Below, one piece after another: positions 6,739 through 15,708 of a stretch of 56,922 nucleotides of DNA. The first letter of the stretch is position 1, and the number at the start of each line of letters is the position of its first letter. Source of the DNA: Heyndrickxia coagulans DSM 1 = ATCC 7050 (GTDB lineage Bacteria; Bacillota; Bacilli; Bacillales; Bacillaceae_C); NCBI RefSeq assembly GCF_000290615.1, contig NZ_ALAS01000251.1:1-56922 (forward strand), in the 5' to 3' direction. A model generated the notes under the pieces. That model worked only from the letters and a program-made list of their open reading frames with translations, ran no database searches and was not told where the DNA came from. A program made the translations under genes and the position numbers.

Positions 6739-7917
6739 ATGCATGAAGTTGCGATTATCAGCGCCGTCCGGACCCCGATCGGGAAATTCGGCGGCAGTTT
6801 AAAAGATATATCTGCTGTGGAACTGGGCGCGATTGCCGCAGAAGAAGCGATCCGGCGCGCCGGCGTTTCTGCACGGGAGGTCCATTATGCCGTTTTTGGC
6901 AATGTTCTTTCGGCTGGCCTCGGCCAAAACCCGGCCCGGCAAATGGCAGTCAGAGCCGGCATTCCGTATGAAGTGCCTGCCGTCACCGTGAATGAAGTGT
7001 GCGGCTCCGGATTGAAAGCTGTGCTGCTTGCTGCCCAGATGATTCAGCTTGGCGAGGCGAAAATAACGGTTGCTGGCGGGGCGGAAAACATGTCGCGTGC
7101 GCCTTATCTTGCAGAGCAGGCACGCTGGGGCCATAAGCTTGGCAATATGGCGATGGCAGACAGCATGCTGCGCGACGGCCTGACGGATGCATTTGAAGGC
7201 ATTCATATGGGTTTGACGGCGGAAAATGTGGCGGCAAAATTCGGCATTTCCCGCGAAGAACAGGACCGTTTTGCGCTTCAATCCCAGCAAAAAGCCGCGC
7301 AGGCGCAAAAGGCCGGCCGTTTCAAAGACGAAATTGTGCCGGTAAAAATAAAACAGAGAAGAAGCGAGATGCTGTTTACCGAGGATGAGCATGTCCGCCC
7401 CGAAACGACGCTTGATGGGCTCGCGAAGCTGAAACCCGCTTTTCTCGAAGATGGCACTGTCACAGCAGGGAATGCTTCGGGGATCAATGACGGCGCAGCT
7501 GCTGTAGTTTTAATGGAAAAATCACTTGCGGATGAAAAAAAGATTCCTTATCTCGGGGTCATCAAAGGGTATGCAGAAGCAGGAACGGACCCTTCCATCA
7601 TGGGGTATGCCCCTTATTACGCAATTCAAAAGCTGCTTGAAAAGACCGGTGTATCCCTGGAAGAAGTGGATTTAATCGAGCTGAACGAAGCTTTTGCCTC
7701 CCAAAGCCTTGCCGTTATCAGGGATTTGGGGCTTGATCCGGAAAAAGTCAATGTTAACGGGGGCGCGATTGCACTGGGGCATCCGATCGGGGCATCCGGC
7801 GCAAGAATTCTCGTTTCACTTTTATATGAAATGGAAAAAAGAAATGTGCGCACCGGCCTCGCCTCGCTTTGTGTCGGTGGCGGCCTTGGCATTTCGATGT
7901 TGGTCGGGCGCACGTGA
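6739..7917 (+). CDS. Acetyl-CoA acetyltransferase (thiolase II)
   Basis: Makes acetoacetyl-CoA from two acetyl-CoA, or runs in reverse. The 392-residue length is typical. Active-site residues are present: Cys88 in [10 protein letters not shown], His about 348 in [10 protein letters not shown], and Cys378 in [20 protein letters not shown] and NEAFA are other family landmarks. GAGAGGGAG precedes ATG 6739. Divergent from mvaS, so together with mvaA it supplies mevalonate. It could also serve butyrate or PHB-type metabolism, but no such genes are nearby. Confidence 0.95.
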   Translation: MHEVAIISAVRTPIGKFGGSLKDISAVELGAIAAEEAIRRAGVSAREVHYAVFGNVLSAGLGQNPARQMAVRAGIPYEVPAVTVNEVCGSGLKAVLLAAQMIQLGEAKITVAGGAENMSRAPYLAEQARWGHKLGNMAMADSMLRDGLTDAFEGIHMGLTAENVAAKFGISREEQDRFALQSQQKAAQAQKAGRFKDEIVPVKIKQRRSEMLFTEDEHVRPETTLDGLAKLKPAFLEDGTVTAGNASGINDGAAAVVLMEKSLADEKKIPYLGVIKGYAEAGTDPSIMGYAPYYAIQKLLEKTGVSLEEVDLIELNEAFASQSLAVIRDLGLDPEKVNVNGGAIALGHPIGASGARILVSLLYEMEKRNVRTGLASLCVGGGLGISMLVGRT

Positions 7918-7943
7918 CATCGCTGGGATTTGGCAAGAACAGG

Positions 7944-7971
7944 AAAAGCCCTGCCTGATGCAGGGCTTTTT
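7944..7971 (+). terminator. Terminator after thiolase
   Basis: A perfect stem AAAAGCCCTGC / GCAGGGCTTTT with a 5-nt loop and a T-run. The A-rich 5' side means it may also serve the minus-strand gene that follows. Confidence 0.9.
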
Positions 7972-8008
7972 CTCTATTTTTTGTTCCGGATAGGATTTTT
8001 CCACCTGG

Positions 8009-8356
8009 TCAGGATAACGTAAGGACTTCATATTTGGATGCTAATTCTGCAAATTGTGCCATGCTGCTGATTTTTCCAGCTGCAAGTTTTTCGTTTAGCC
8101 CATAAAAGTCCACACAGGTTTTACAAGCAAGAACGTCCACGCCTTTTTCCTCCAATTCTTTCAATTGAAGGGAAACGAGCGAGTCTTCTGTTAACGTAAA
8201 CACACCGCGGTTTACGCAAAACACAGCGGCCGGCAGTTCTTCCTTTTGTTTCAGGATGGTAAAGAAGGTTTCCAACAATCCTTCTCCCAATTCTTGTTCG
8301 CCTTTTCCAAGCTGATCCGATGCAAGCAAAATAACTTTGTTTTTCAATGTCTCCAC
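8009..8356 (-). CDS. DsrE-type protein related to the C-terminal half of YedF
   Basis: 115 residues with a DsrE-like alpha/beta fold: KVILLASDQLGKGEQELGEGLL at the start, AAVFCVNRGVFTLTEDS in the middle, then the Cys pair in VLACKTCVDFYGL and the ending SMAQFAELASKYEVLTL. These are landmarks of sulfurtransferase-like proteins annotated as YedF in selenium metabolism, but the N-terminal TusA-like half is absent and no selenium gene is near. It could bind a sulfane sulfur on the conserved Cys; the substrate is unknown. It appears monocistronic. Confidence 0.75.
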   Translation of the reverse strand: METLKNKVILLASDQLGKGEQELGEGLLETFFTILKQKEELPAAVFCVNRGVFTLTEDSLVSLQLKELEEKGVDVLACKTCVDFYGLNEKLAAGKISSMAQFAELASKYEVLTLS

Positions 8357-8478
8357 CTCAATGACTTTCTTTCTATTTTAGCAAATCCTGCCAGACTTTT
8401 CCCGTGCCAGATACGGCGGCTGCCACAAGCCCGGGGGGCGTTCAGTGCCGCGGTTTCTTTAACCATTTATTTGGGTGC

Positions 8479-8919
8479 CTAGCGGTTTGGGGTATATTTG
8501 AGCAAAAGCAGGTGAACAAGCTGATAGAATAACGCTAGGATGCAAAAGAGGATAGGATACGCAATAGCAGAATACACAGGTTTCCAGCCATTGTAGTAAA
8601 ACGTACCCGTCATGATGAACAAAAACTCAAAAACCATCGCCACGATCGTCCATCCTGCAATATAGAGGAACCGGGTGCGGAACCTGTTTGGAAAAAAGTT
8701 GATAAAGGTAATATTGATGGCCGGATAAATCCCAAACAAATAACAAAGGGCTTTCCAGTCGACTCCTTTTGTAAAGTATCCAAAAAGATCATACTTGAGA
8801 TCCAGAAATAAATTGACGATTAATTCAAGGCACATGGCAAACAGGGTGGTGCACAGCATTTCAATGCCGCTAAATTTTTTTGGCATGAGAAAAGCAAACA
8901 GATTCAGAACGATCATCAA
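8479..8919 (-). CDS. CBO0543-like polytopic membrane protein
   Basis: About 146 residues with four or five hydrophobic segments. It carries LELIVNLFLDLKYDLFGYF and YPAINITFINFFP, landmarks of the CBO0543 family found in endospore-forming Firmicutes, whose function is not known. No Shine-Dalgarno site precedes ATG 8919. The frame stays open upstream through WYSLSFL back to a stop preceded by AGGAGAGG, but has no ATG or GTG there, so the true start is uncertain (a TTG at 8922 is also possible) and the N-terminal helix may have lost its start codon. Confidence 0.6.
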   Translation of the reverse strand: MMIVLNLFAFLMPKKFSGIEMLCTTLFAMCLELIVNLFLDLKYDLFGYFTKGVDWKALCYLFGIYPAINITFINFFPNRFRTRFLYIAGWTIVAMVFEFLFIMTGTFYYNGWKPVYSAIAYPILFCILALFYQLVHLLLLKYTPNR

Positions 8920-9100
8920 AAACGATAAGGAATACCATGCTTCAACACCCCGATTCCAGGATTGGCTTTTTCTTACCCTCTCCTATTTTGGCCGGGAGAT
9001 TACAAAAAATCGCACATTCCGGAAACCCGGTTAAAGGACGCTCGCCTTATTCTTTGTTATAATTTTACAAGAATAACGTAAACAAAGGGGGATGGCTCAT

Positions 9101-10078
9101 TTGGCGAAAAAAGTATTGGTATACAGCGAACTGCCTGGGGATTTGATTGAAAAGCTGAAGGAAATATTTGAAGTACGCTACATACCGGGGGGAAAGGATA
9201 TTTCCGATCTTCTGCCTGACTTAACGGAAGCGGACGGGCTGCTCGGTTCCTGGCTCCAGGCGGGAAAAGAATTGCTGGACCACGCACCGGCCTTGAAAAT
9301 CATTAGCAATATAACGGTCGGATATGACAATCTCGATATCCCGTTGCTAACAGAGCGGGGGATTATGGCAACCAATACGCCGGGTGTGCTCGATGAAACA
9401 ACAGCGGATACCATCTTTGGCTTGATGCTTGCAGCGGCGCGGCGATTTACGGAACTGGACCGGCTTGTCAAAAACGGCAATTGGAAAGCGCCTGTTTCTA
9501 CTGAACATTACGGTATTGATATCCACCATAAAACGCTTGGCATTATCGGTATGGGCAGAATCGGAAGCAAAATTGCGAAACGGGCCCATTTCGGTTTTGA
9601 TATGGACATTTTATACCATAACCGTTCCCGCGACCCGGAAGCCGAGCAGCTGTATGATGCGGTATACTGTGAGCTTGATGAACTGCTGGAAAAATCGGAT
9701 TTCATTTGCCTGATGGTGCCGCTTACCCCGGAAACGCACCGGTTAATCGGGGAACGGGAATTCAAATTGATGAAGAAAACGGCCGTTTTTGTCAATGGTT
9801 CAAGGGGCACGACAGTAGACGAAGCGGCGCTTGTCAAAGCCCTTCAGGAAAAAATAATTTATGCGGCCGGCCTTGATGTGTATGAACAGGAACCCGTTTC
9901 GCCGGATAACCCGCTTTTAAAAATGGACAATGTCGTCACCCTTCCGCATATCGGCTCTGCTACCCATGAAACACGATATGCAATGGCAAAACTTGCGGTT
10001 GAAAATCTCACGAAGGGGCTGCTTGGAGAATGCCCGCCCAATTTGATTAACCGGGAAGTTTTTCGCGGCCGGGCGTAA
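9101..10078 (+). CDS. D-isomer-specific 2-hydroxyacid dehydrogenase (glyoxylate/hydroxypyruvate reductase-like)
   Basis: An NAD(P)-dependent enzyme of 325 residues. The catalytic domain is split around a Rossmann domain marked by GIIGMGRIGSKIAKRA (about residue 148-163). Catalytic Arg is in NGSRGTTVDE, Glu in LDVYEQEP, and His in LPHIGSATHETR. The pattern suits D-glycerate or glyoxylate reductases. I favour TTG 9101: the ATG at 9092 directly abuts the GGGGG ribosome site, which is correctly spaced only for the TTG. Monocistronic; no pathway partner nearby. Confidence 0.88.
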   Translation: MAKKVLVYSELPGDLIEKLKEIFEVRYIPGGKDISDLLPDLTEADGLLGSWLQAGKELLDHAPALKIISNITVGYDNLDIPLLTERGIMATNTPGVLDETTADTIFGLMLAAARRFTELDRLVKNGNWKAPVSTEHYGIDIHHKTLGIIGMGRIGSKIAKRAHFGFDMDILYHNRSRDPEAEQLYDAVYCELDELLEKSDFICLMVPLTPETHRLIGEREFKLMKKTAVFVNGSRGTTVDEAALVKALQEKIIYAAGLDVYEQEPVSPDNPLLKMDNVVTLPHIGSATHETRYAMAKLAVENLTKGLLGECPPNLINREVFRGRA

Positions 10079-10149
10079 TCGCGAATGCTTGCTGAACGAT
10101 TCCAATTGAGGGGTGATCCCGATTCGTCCGGTAAGCGCTGTTTTGTTTT

Positions 10150-10310
10150 GGTATGATGCAGGGAAAGCCTGTTGTCAAGTAATGACACGGGTGAAGGACC
10201 CTGATGGCAATGGGAACGGTTCTGACAAAAATAATTTCAATGGGCGTCCCCCGGCCGGGTTGCTTGCCGGGGAACGCCACGGTTTCACGGCGGGGCCATC
10301 CGCTTTTTTT
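10150..10310 (+). ncRNA. Candidate structured small RNA
   Basis: An extended -10 box TGGTATGAT precedes a stretch of successive hairpins: CAGG/CCTG near 10,159, GGGT/ACCC near 10,190, a long one GGCGTCCCCCGGC / GCCGGGGAACGCC (10,242-10,277, one mismatch), and finally GCGG/CCGC followed by seven Ts ending at about 10,310. There is no ORF. It matches no riboswitch class that I can recognise. It could be an sRNA or a terminated leader. Confidence 0.25.
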
Positions 10311-10348
10311 ATTTTCCAAAGGGGTATATCAATGAGTAAGCGGGGATG

Positions 10349-10393
10349 TAGACAAACCATCAGTCTATGTAATATAATGAGGAACAATTGTTC
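10349..10393 (+). promoter_or_regulatory. Promoter and 12-bp palindromic operator for the ABC importer
   Basis: TAGACA (10,349) and TATAAT (10,373) are 18 bp apart. A perfect palindrome GAACAATTGTTC (10,382-10,393) covers the expected start of transcription, so a repressor there would block initiation. It is 250 nt ahead of the ATPase gene. The regulator is not in the window. Confidence 0.55.
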
Positions 10394-10645
10394 TTTTCGG
10401 ACGGATTTATTTTGTAAAAATATCCTATGCCGGCCCGGAATGGAACCGTTCTAAGTAATGAGAGCCCGCAAAATTTTGGTTAAAAATAAACACAGGCAGG
10501 CTATAAATGAAGGAGCGGGCAGGCATTTTGCCAAAAAACGCCGCCCCAGCCCACGAACCCGCTGAATGCAGAAACATTCTATTCCGAAAACCCGGTGAAG
10601 ACCAAGTGCCGGATAATCAGGAATCCATGATAAAGGAGAGATAAA

Positions 10646-11602
10646 ATGATCCGGTTTGAACATGTATCGAAACAGTTTCCGAACGGGACCCTTGCTGTAA
10701 AGTCTTTGGATTTGGAAATAGAAAAAGGGGAATTTTTCGTTCTGATCGGCCCGAGCGGCTCCGGGAAGACGACAACATTAAAAATGATCAACCGCCTTAT
10801 CGAATTGTCAAAAGGCTGGGTCCGAATCAACGGAAAGATAATCAGCGATTATGACATTCATGAACTTCGCTGGGATATCGGATACGTGCTCCAACAAATT
10901 GCGCTTTTCCCGCATATGACCATTGCGGAAAATATTTCGACTGTGCCGGAACTGAAAAACTGGGACAAAAAAAAGATCCATGCCCGTGTCGATGAACTGC
11001 TGGAAATGGTGGGCCTGGATCCGGAAGAATACCGGAACCGGAAACCTCATGAACTTTCAGGGGGACAGCAGCAAAGAGTGGGCGTTCTAAGGGCTTTGGC
11101 TGCCGACCCGGAAATCATTTTGATGGATGAGCCATTCAGCGCGCTCGATCCGTTCAGCCGGGAAAAATTGCAGGATGATGTGCTTGAAATTCAACAGAGG
11201 CTGAAAAAGACAATCGTTTTTGTCACTCATGATATGCGGGAAGCATTAAAGCTCGGGGACCGGATTTGCCTCATGAAAGACGGGGAAATCGTTCAGGTTG
11301 GGACGCCGCATGAATTTTTAACCAACCCCGTGAACGATTTTGTGCGCGAATTTGTCGGGAATAAACAGGTGCCGGTCCGCGTGGAGGAACTCATGGTCCC
11401 GGTTACAGACGAACAGGCATTATTGCCCCATACGAAAACCGTTTCTTTACAGGCTCCATTGGCAGAGGTATTCGAACAGCTGGCCTCGTTTGAACAGATT
11501 GCCGTTATGGATGGCGGAAAAACGGTCGGGGTGATCAACCGGCCGCACGCCATGAAAGCCATGTCACAATACTTAAGGGATGGAGGCCGGATGCATGAGT
11601 AG
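10646..11602 (+). CDS. ABC importer ATPase, osmoprotectant (OpuA/C) or EgtV-like type
   Basis: 318 residues. Walker A GPSGSGKTT (about 34-42), Q-loop region, signature LSGGQQQR (about 137-144), Walker B IILMDEP, and switch His in FVTHDM. The C-terminus carries a partial CBS-like region (ALLPHTKTVS to GVINRPHAM) shorter than the tandem CBS pair of OpuCA. It energises the fused permease/receptor encoded next, whose start codon overlaps this stop by 8 nt. Substrate candidates by family are glycine betaine, choline, carnitine or a related quaternary amine, or ergothioneine. Confidence 0.88.
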   Translation: MIRFEHVSKQFPNGTLAVKSLDLEIEKGEFFVLIGPSGSGKTTTLKMINRLIELSKGWVRINGKIISDYDIHELRWDIGYVLQQIALFPHMTIAENISTVPELKNWDKKKIHARVDELLEMVGLDPEEYRNRKPHELSGGQQQRVGVLRALAADPEIILMDEPFSALDPFSREKLQDDVLEIQQRLKKTIVFVTHDMREALKLGDRICLMKDGEIVQVGTPHEFLTNPVNDFVREFVGNKQVPVRVEELMVPVTDEQALLPHTKTVSLQAPLAEVFEQLASFEQIAVMDGGKTVGVINRPHAMKAMSQYLRDGGRMHE

Positions 11603-13124
11603 TTTTATCAACACCTTTTCAGACCGGAGATCCCAGCTTTTGGACGCCCTTTTACAACATATAGAAATTTCATTAATTGCGCTTTTTTTCTCGTTATTGA
11701 TCGCGATCCCGCTCGGCATTTATTTAACACGTAAACAAAAAATCGCGGAAACCATCATTGGCATAACCGGCGTGCTGCAAACCATTCCTTCTTTGGCTTT
11801 GCTTGGCCTGTTAATCCCGCTTTTTGGCATAGGGACCGTCCCGGCCGTGATTGCGCTCGTCGCTTATGCCCTGCTTCCGCTTTTGCGCAACACCTATACC
11901 GGCATTAAAGAAATCGATCCTTCGTTATTGGAAGCAGCAAGGGCGATGGGAATGAACAGAAGAAAACGGCTGATCAAAGTGGAGCTCCCTCTGGCCATGC
12001 CGGTGATCATGGCGGGGATCCGGACGGCTGCCATTTTGATTATCGGAACAGCGACGATTGCGGCGCTGATCGGAGCCGGCGGATTGGGCGACATTATCCT
12101 GCTTGGCATCGACCGGAATGATTATGCCCTTGTCATCCTCGGCGCCATTCCTGCGGCCCTGTTGGCCATTCTTTTCGATGTTTTGCTCCGGCAGCTTGAA
12201 AAAGTTTCTTTTAAGAAGATGATGGTGGCATCCGGCATTTTTATCTTGATGATCGTGTTGATCGTTGGTTCACTGGTTGCGCCAAACTTGCTTCATAAAG
12301 ACGGGCAAAAAACGATTGTGATTGCCGGCAAGCTGGGGTCGGAACCGGAAATTCTGGACAATATGTACAAGTTGCTGATTGAAGAGAACACAGATTTAAA
12401 AGTGAAGTTAAAAACAGGGTTGGGCGATACAACCTTTGTTTTCAATGCGTTGCAGTCAAAGGATATCGATCTTTATCCGGAATTTTCCGGGACAGCCATC
12501 GTCAACCTGCTGAAAGAGAACCCTGTTAGCACAGACAGCAGGGAAGTGTATGCACAAGCCAAAGAAGGTATGGCCAAAAAATACAACATGGCATTGTTAC
12601 ACCCGATGAAATTTAATGATACTTATGCGATTGCGGTTCCGCAAAGTTTTGCAAAGAAATACCATTTGAAAAAGATATCGGACCTTGTAAATGTCGAGCA
12701 GTACGTAAAAGCCGGGTTCAGCCCCGAATTTGCCGATATCAAAGACGGGTATCCCGGTTTGTCAAAAAAATACGGATTGCATTTTCATGTGGTGACAATG
12801 GATCCGTCTGTACGGTATCATGCCATCCAACAAGGCAAAGTGAATCTGATGAACGCCTATTCCACAGATGGCGAACTGCAAAGGTATCATCTGGTCGTTC
12901 TTGAAGATGACAAGCATTTCTTCCCGCCATACCAGGGTTCGCCTTTATTGCGGCAGGAAACGGTTGACAAATATCCGGAAATTGTGCCGGCATTAAACAA
13001 GCTGGCCGGGAAGATTACAAACACCCAAATGCAGAAAATGAATTATGAAGTCAGTGTCAAAGGCAAGAAAGCAGAAGATGTGGCAAGAGCCTTTTTAGTA
13101 AAAGAAGGGCTCCTGAAAAAGTGA
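11595..13124 (+). CDS. Fused ABC permease and substrate-binding protein (OpuF/BilE/EgtU-like)
   Basis: 509 residues in two parts. Residues 1-210 are an importer permease with about six membrane segments and the EAA-type coupling loop (LLEAARAMGMNRRKRL). After a further membrane segment (about 220-235) an extracytoplasmic receptor domain of OpuAC/QAT type begins at KTIVIAGKLGSEPEIL and runs to the C-terminus (GLGDTTFVFNAL, YPEFSGTA, DGYPGLSKKYG, AYSTDGELQ). No separate binding protein is needed. I chose ATG 11595 (GGAGG, 8-nt spacing) inside the end of the ATPase gene, implying translational coupling. The ligand cannot be settled by eye, because aromatic-cage positions need alignment to OpuF, BilE and EgtU. 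Confidence 0.88.
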   Translation: MSSFINTFSDRRSQLLDALLQHIEISLIALFFSLLIAIPLGIYLTRKQKIAETIIGITGVLQTIPSLALLGLLIPLFGIGTVPAVIALVAYALLPLLRNTYTGIKEIDPSLLEAARAMGMNRRKRLIKVELPLAMPVIMAGIRTAAILIIGTATIAALIGAGGLGDIILLGIDRNDYALVILGAIPAALLAILFDVLLRQLEKVSFKKMMVASGIFILMIVLIVGSLVAPNLLHKDGQKTIVIAGKLGSEPEILDNMYKLLIEENTDLKVKLKTGLGDTTFVFNALQSKDIDLYPEFSGTAIVNLLKENPVSTDSREVYAQAKEGMAKKYNMALLHPMKFNDTYAIAVPQSFAKKYHLKKISDLVNVEQYVKAGFSPEFADIKDGYPGLSKKYGLHFHVVTMDPSVRYHAIQQGKVNLMNAYSTDGELQRYHLVVLEDDKHFFPPYQGSPLLRQETVDKYPEIVPALNKLAGKITNTQMQKMNYEVSVKGKKAEDVARAFLVKEGLLKK

Positions 13125-13216
13125 CCGGATTATGCCGGGGCGTGCCGCGGAAACGTTACGGTGCATCGTTGAATGCGTGAACCTGTTGTTGCAAAGGTAG
13201 TCCAAAGTTTTAATCT

Positions 13217-13260
13217 GTGCCGGGAATTTCGCCCCGTATCGGGTGGAAATTGCCCGGCAC
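13217..13260. repeat. Long GC-rich inverted repeat
   Basis: GTGCCGGG plus AATTTCGCCCC pairs with GGGTGGAAATT plus CCCGGCAC with a single bulge. No T-run follows. It could be a terminator-like or recombination structure, and it appears to be inserted beside the dispersed repeat copy. Confidence 0.6.
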
Positions 13261-13274
13261 GAAATTTGTCTGCG

Positions 13275-13370
13275 ATATAAAATGCACAAAATATTGCAGC
13301 CTGTTGCCTGCTGTAAAATGGAGTTATCATGCAAATGGGTGCTTGAGCTTATGGTAAAAGCTTAAGTTTA
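13275..13370 (+). repeat. Dispersed intergenic repeat, copy A
   Basis: About 95 bp matching 19,886-19,985 at roughly 80 percent by eye. The best-conserved block is CTGTTGCCTGCTGTAAAA, followed by ATCATGCA and GGGTGCT. It ends in a stem AAGCTTA... It is not coding in either copy. Confidence 0.65.
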
Positions 13371-13554
13371 TTTTTGCCCTCGTCCATCGACATGTTAGGT
13401 TATTCCACGATCCTGCCACAATTTTTCAATTCCCTGCCCTAGCATCAGCATATCTAGTAGTCTGCCCCTTGCCTCTTCAATCAATGCCTGAATCGTATTT
13501 TCCCACCCCATGAAACACCGGCAGCATTTTATTTCTGGGAAAAAGAAAGCGCTA

Positions 13555-13583
13555 TTGACAAACTTGTATATACAGGATATGAT
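13555..13583 (+). promoter_or_regulatory. tre operon promoter
   Basis: TTGACA (13,555-13,560), 17-bp spacer and TATGAT (13,578-13,583), an almost perfect sigma-A promoter. A TreR operator sits in the spacer and another just downstream. Confidence 0.85.
13563..13576 (+). promoter_or_regulatory. TreR operator 1
   Basis: CTTGTATATACAGG matches the palindrome TTGTATATACAA known for Bacillus TreR. It lies between the -35 and -10 boxes, so binding excludes RNA polymerase. Trehalose-6-phosphate is the known inducer in the family. Confidence 0.85.
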
Positions 13584-13593
13584 GAGAATGTAA

Positions 13594-13607
13594 GATGTAT
13601 ATACAAG
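13594..13607 (+). promoter_or_regulatory. TreR operator 2
   Basis: GATGTATATACAAG, a second TreR half-to-full site 31 bp (about three helical turns) after the first, which would allow cooperative binding on one DNA face. Confidence 0.8.
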
Positions 13608-13619
13608 ATTACGAGTAAA

Positions 13620-13633
13620 TGAAAACGGTTTTG
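13620..13633 (+). promoter_or_regulatory. cre-like site (CcpA)
   Basis: TGAAAACGGTTTTG matches 12 of 14 positions of the catabolite-responsive element consensus, downstream of the expected transcription start. Position and strength suit carbon catabolite repression. Confidence 0.5.
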
Positions 13634-13656
13634 TGAAATAAAGTGAGGTGGCAATC

Positions 13657-14139
13657 ATGTTTAAATTATTTCAAAAGAAGCCAAAGGAAGAACGTATTTT
13701 TGCTCCGGTAAGAGGGCAGGTTGTTGCCATTGAAGAAGTGCCGGACCCAACTTTTTCCGAAAAAATGATGGGGGACGGCATTGCGGTAAAACCAACCGAA
13801 GGCCTCCTTGTGGCGCCATTTGACGGGGAAGTGGTGCAAGTCTTCCCGACGAAGCATGCCATCGGGCTGCGCGGCGCATCCGGGCTGGAACTTTTAATTC
13901 ATATCGGGTTGGAAACGGTTACATTAAACAGGGAAGGATTTGAAACCGCTGTAAAAGATGGAGATAAGGTGAAAAAAGGCGATACGCTCATCACTTTTGA
14001 CCTGGAATGGATTCAAGAAAAAGCGGCGGATTCGATCACATCCATCGTGGTGACAAATGGCGAGGCGGTTCATCTTGACAAAAAAACAAGTTTGGATGCC
14101 GTGCCGGGAGAAACGGTGGTCATGACGGCCCAATTGTAA
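13657..14139 (+). CDS. PTS glucose-type EIIA protein
   Basis: 160-residue cytoplasmic phosphocarrier. The phosphorylated His is His82 in LLIHIGLETV and the partner His67 is in PTKHAIG, the positions known for Bacillus IIA-Glc. It would pass phosphate from HPr to the EIIB domain of TreP, which itself lacks a IIA domain. GAGGTGG lies 6 nt before ATG 13657; the in-frame start at 13648 overlaps that site. First gene of the tre operon, 30 bp from treP. Confidence 0.92.
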   Translation: MFKLFQKKPKEERIFAPVRGQVVAIEEVPDPTFSEKMMGDGIAVKPTEGLLVAPFDGEVVQVFPTKHAIGLRGASGLELLIHIGLETVTLNREGFETAVKDGDKVKKGDTLITFDLEWIQEKAADSITSIVVTNGEAVHLDKKTSLDAVPGETVVMTAQL

Positions 14140-14169
14140 GATCGCCAATAAGACAGGAGGAACGACAAC

Positions 14170-15588
14170 ATGGCGAAAATCAGCAATGAATCTGTAAAAC
14201 AAATTGTTGAAGCAGTAGGCGGAAAAGACAATATTGCCGCGGCAACGCACTGTGTGACACGGCTGCGATTTGCATTAAAAGATGAAGGAAAAGTAGACAA
14301 AGAAAAGCTCGGGGAAATCGAACTTGTCAAAGGTTCTTTTTCAGCAAACGGGCAGTACCAGGTTGTGATTGGCCAGGGGACAGTGGACAAAGTATATGAC
14401 AAAATGGTTGAGCTGACGGGCATCGGGCACGCTTCAAAAGAAGATGTGAAAAACGAAGCCGCAAAGAAAATGAATCCGCTTCAACGGTTTGTCAAAATGC
14501 TTTCCGATATTTTCATCCCGATTTTGCCGGCCATCGTGACAGCTGGTTTGTTAATGGGGTTAAACAATCTTTTGACAGGCCGGGGCATTTTTTACGCCCA
14601 TAAGTCTTTTATCCAGGTTCACGAAAGCTGGGCCGGGCTTGCGGACATGATTAACATCATTGCCAATACCGCATTCACGTTCCTGCCAATCCTAATCGGC
14701 TGGTCGGCTGTGAAACGGTTCGGCGGCAATCCGCTTCTCGGGATTGTGCTCGGCGCAATGATGATCCATCCGGACTTATTGAATGCTTACTCATACGGTG
14801 AAGCACTGAAAAGCCACTCGATCCCGGTATGGAATCTGTTCGGCTGGCATGTCAATAAAATTGGCTATCAGGGGCAGGTGCTGCCGGTCCTCGTATCATC
14901 CTTTATTCTGGCGAAACTTGAATTATGGCTGAAAAAACGGATCCCGGATGCCATTCAGTTGCTGCTTGTCGCCCCCATTGCTTTACTTGTAACCGGATTT
15001 GTGACATTCGTTGCAGTCGGGCCGTTGACTTTCGGCATCGGGAACTGGATCACCGGCCTTGTCGTATATGTATTCAACCATGTGCCGGCAATCGGCGGCC
15101 TGCTTTACGGCGGCTGCTATGCGCTCCTTGTCATTACAGGGATGCACCAGGCTTTCCTTGCGGTCGACTTCCAGTTGATCTCAAGCGCCGGCGGCACGTA
15201 TTTGTGGCCGATTCTCTGCATGTCCAATATTGCACAAGGTTCGGCCGCGCTTGCCATGATGTTTTTGGCAAAGAACAAAGTGGATAAAGGGATGGCCGGC
15301 ACATCTTCCGTTTCTGCTTATCTCGGCATTACGGAACCGGCGATGTTCGGTGTCAATCTCCGCTTCAAATATCCGTTTGTTTGCGCACTAATCGGCTCAG
15401 CCATTGCAGGGATTGTACTGGCAACCGGACATGTGAAAGCCCCGGCAATCGGTGTTGGTGGGATCCCAGGATTCTTATCCATCTTCCCGCATTCGTGGGG
15501 AACGTTCTTTACCGGTATGGTGATCGTCATTGTCGTGCCGTTCGTGCTGACCTTCTTGTTCGGCAAATTAAAAAGACAAAAAGCATAA
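14170..15588 (+). CDS. treP: Trehalose PTS permease, EIIBC
   Basis: 472-residue membrane permease that imports and phosphorylates trehalose to trehalose-6-phosphate. The EIIB domain (about 1-80) has the phospho-Cys28 in AATHCVTRLRF. The EIIC domain spans about residue 105 to the end with about ten membrane segments and the family motif GITEPAMFGVNL near 375. No IIA domain; the gene upstream supplies it. Operon position and TreR sites support trehalose over sucrose. Confidence 0.94.
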   Translation: MAKISNESVKQIVEAVGGKDNIAAATHCVTRLRFALKDEGKVDKEKLGEIELVKGSFSANGQYQVVIGQGTVDKVYDKMVELTGIGHASKEDVKNEAAKKMNPLQRFVKMLSDIFIPILPAIVTAGLLMGLNNLLTGRGIFYAHKSFIQVHESWAGLADMINIIANTAFTFLPILIGWSAVKRFGGNPLLGIVLGAMMIHPDLLNAYSYGEALKSHSIPVWNLFGWHVNKIGYQGQVLPVLVSSFILAKLELWLKKRIPDAIQLLLVAPIALLVTGFVTFVAVGPLTFGIGNWITGLVVYVFNHVPAIGGLLYGGCYALLVITGMHQAFLAVDFQLISSAGGTYLWPILCMSNIAQGSAALAMMFLAKNKVDKGMAGTSSVSAYLGITEPAMFGVNLRFKYPFVCALIGSAIAGIVLATGHVKAPAIGVGGIPGFLSIFPHSWGTFFTGMVIVIVVPFVLTFLFGKLKRQKA

Positions 15589-15708
15589 AGGACAGGGAAG
15601 CGGACTGTACAATGGCAGGCCGCTTTCCGGCTATAGTTCGCTTTAACGTCCAAATCATATTTCAAGCCTTCATGGCATTACGACGATAGCAATTCGGGAG
15701 TGGAAAAA

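Larger units (their letters stand above)
10079..10645 (+). other. Intergenic region before the ABC importer
   Basis: 567 bp without a convincing ORF. It holds a possible structured transcript at about 10,150-10,310 and a promoter with a palindromic operator at 10,349-10,393, both listed separately. About 250 nt between that operator and the ATPase gene contain no recognisable riboswitch. Confidence 0.5.
13125..13656. other. Intergenic region between the ABC importer and tre operon
   Basis: Holds a GC-rich hairpin (13,217-13,260), one copy of a dispersed repeat (13,275-13,370), and the tre promoter with operators, all listed separately. A minus-strand open frame (13,394-13,658) has no recognisable domain and crosses the tre promoter; I do not call it a gene. 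Confidence 0.6.

Noticed and set aside
10079-10340. c-di-AMP (ydaO) riboswitch before the importer
   Set aside because: The region folds, but the conserved ydaO core sequences are not found, nor those of other classes I know.
13394-13658. 87-residue minus-strand open frame
   Set aside because: It crosses the tre promoter and operators, has no ribosome site and no domain. The last part (TIQALIEEARGRLLD...) is helical but not recognised.
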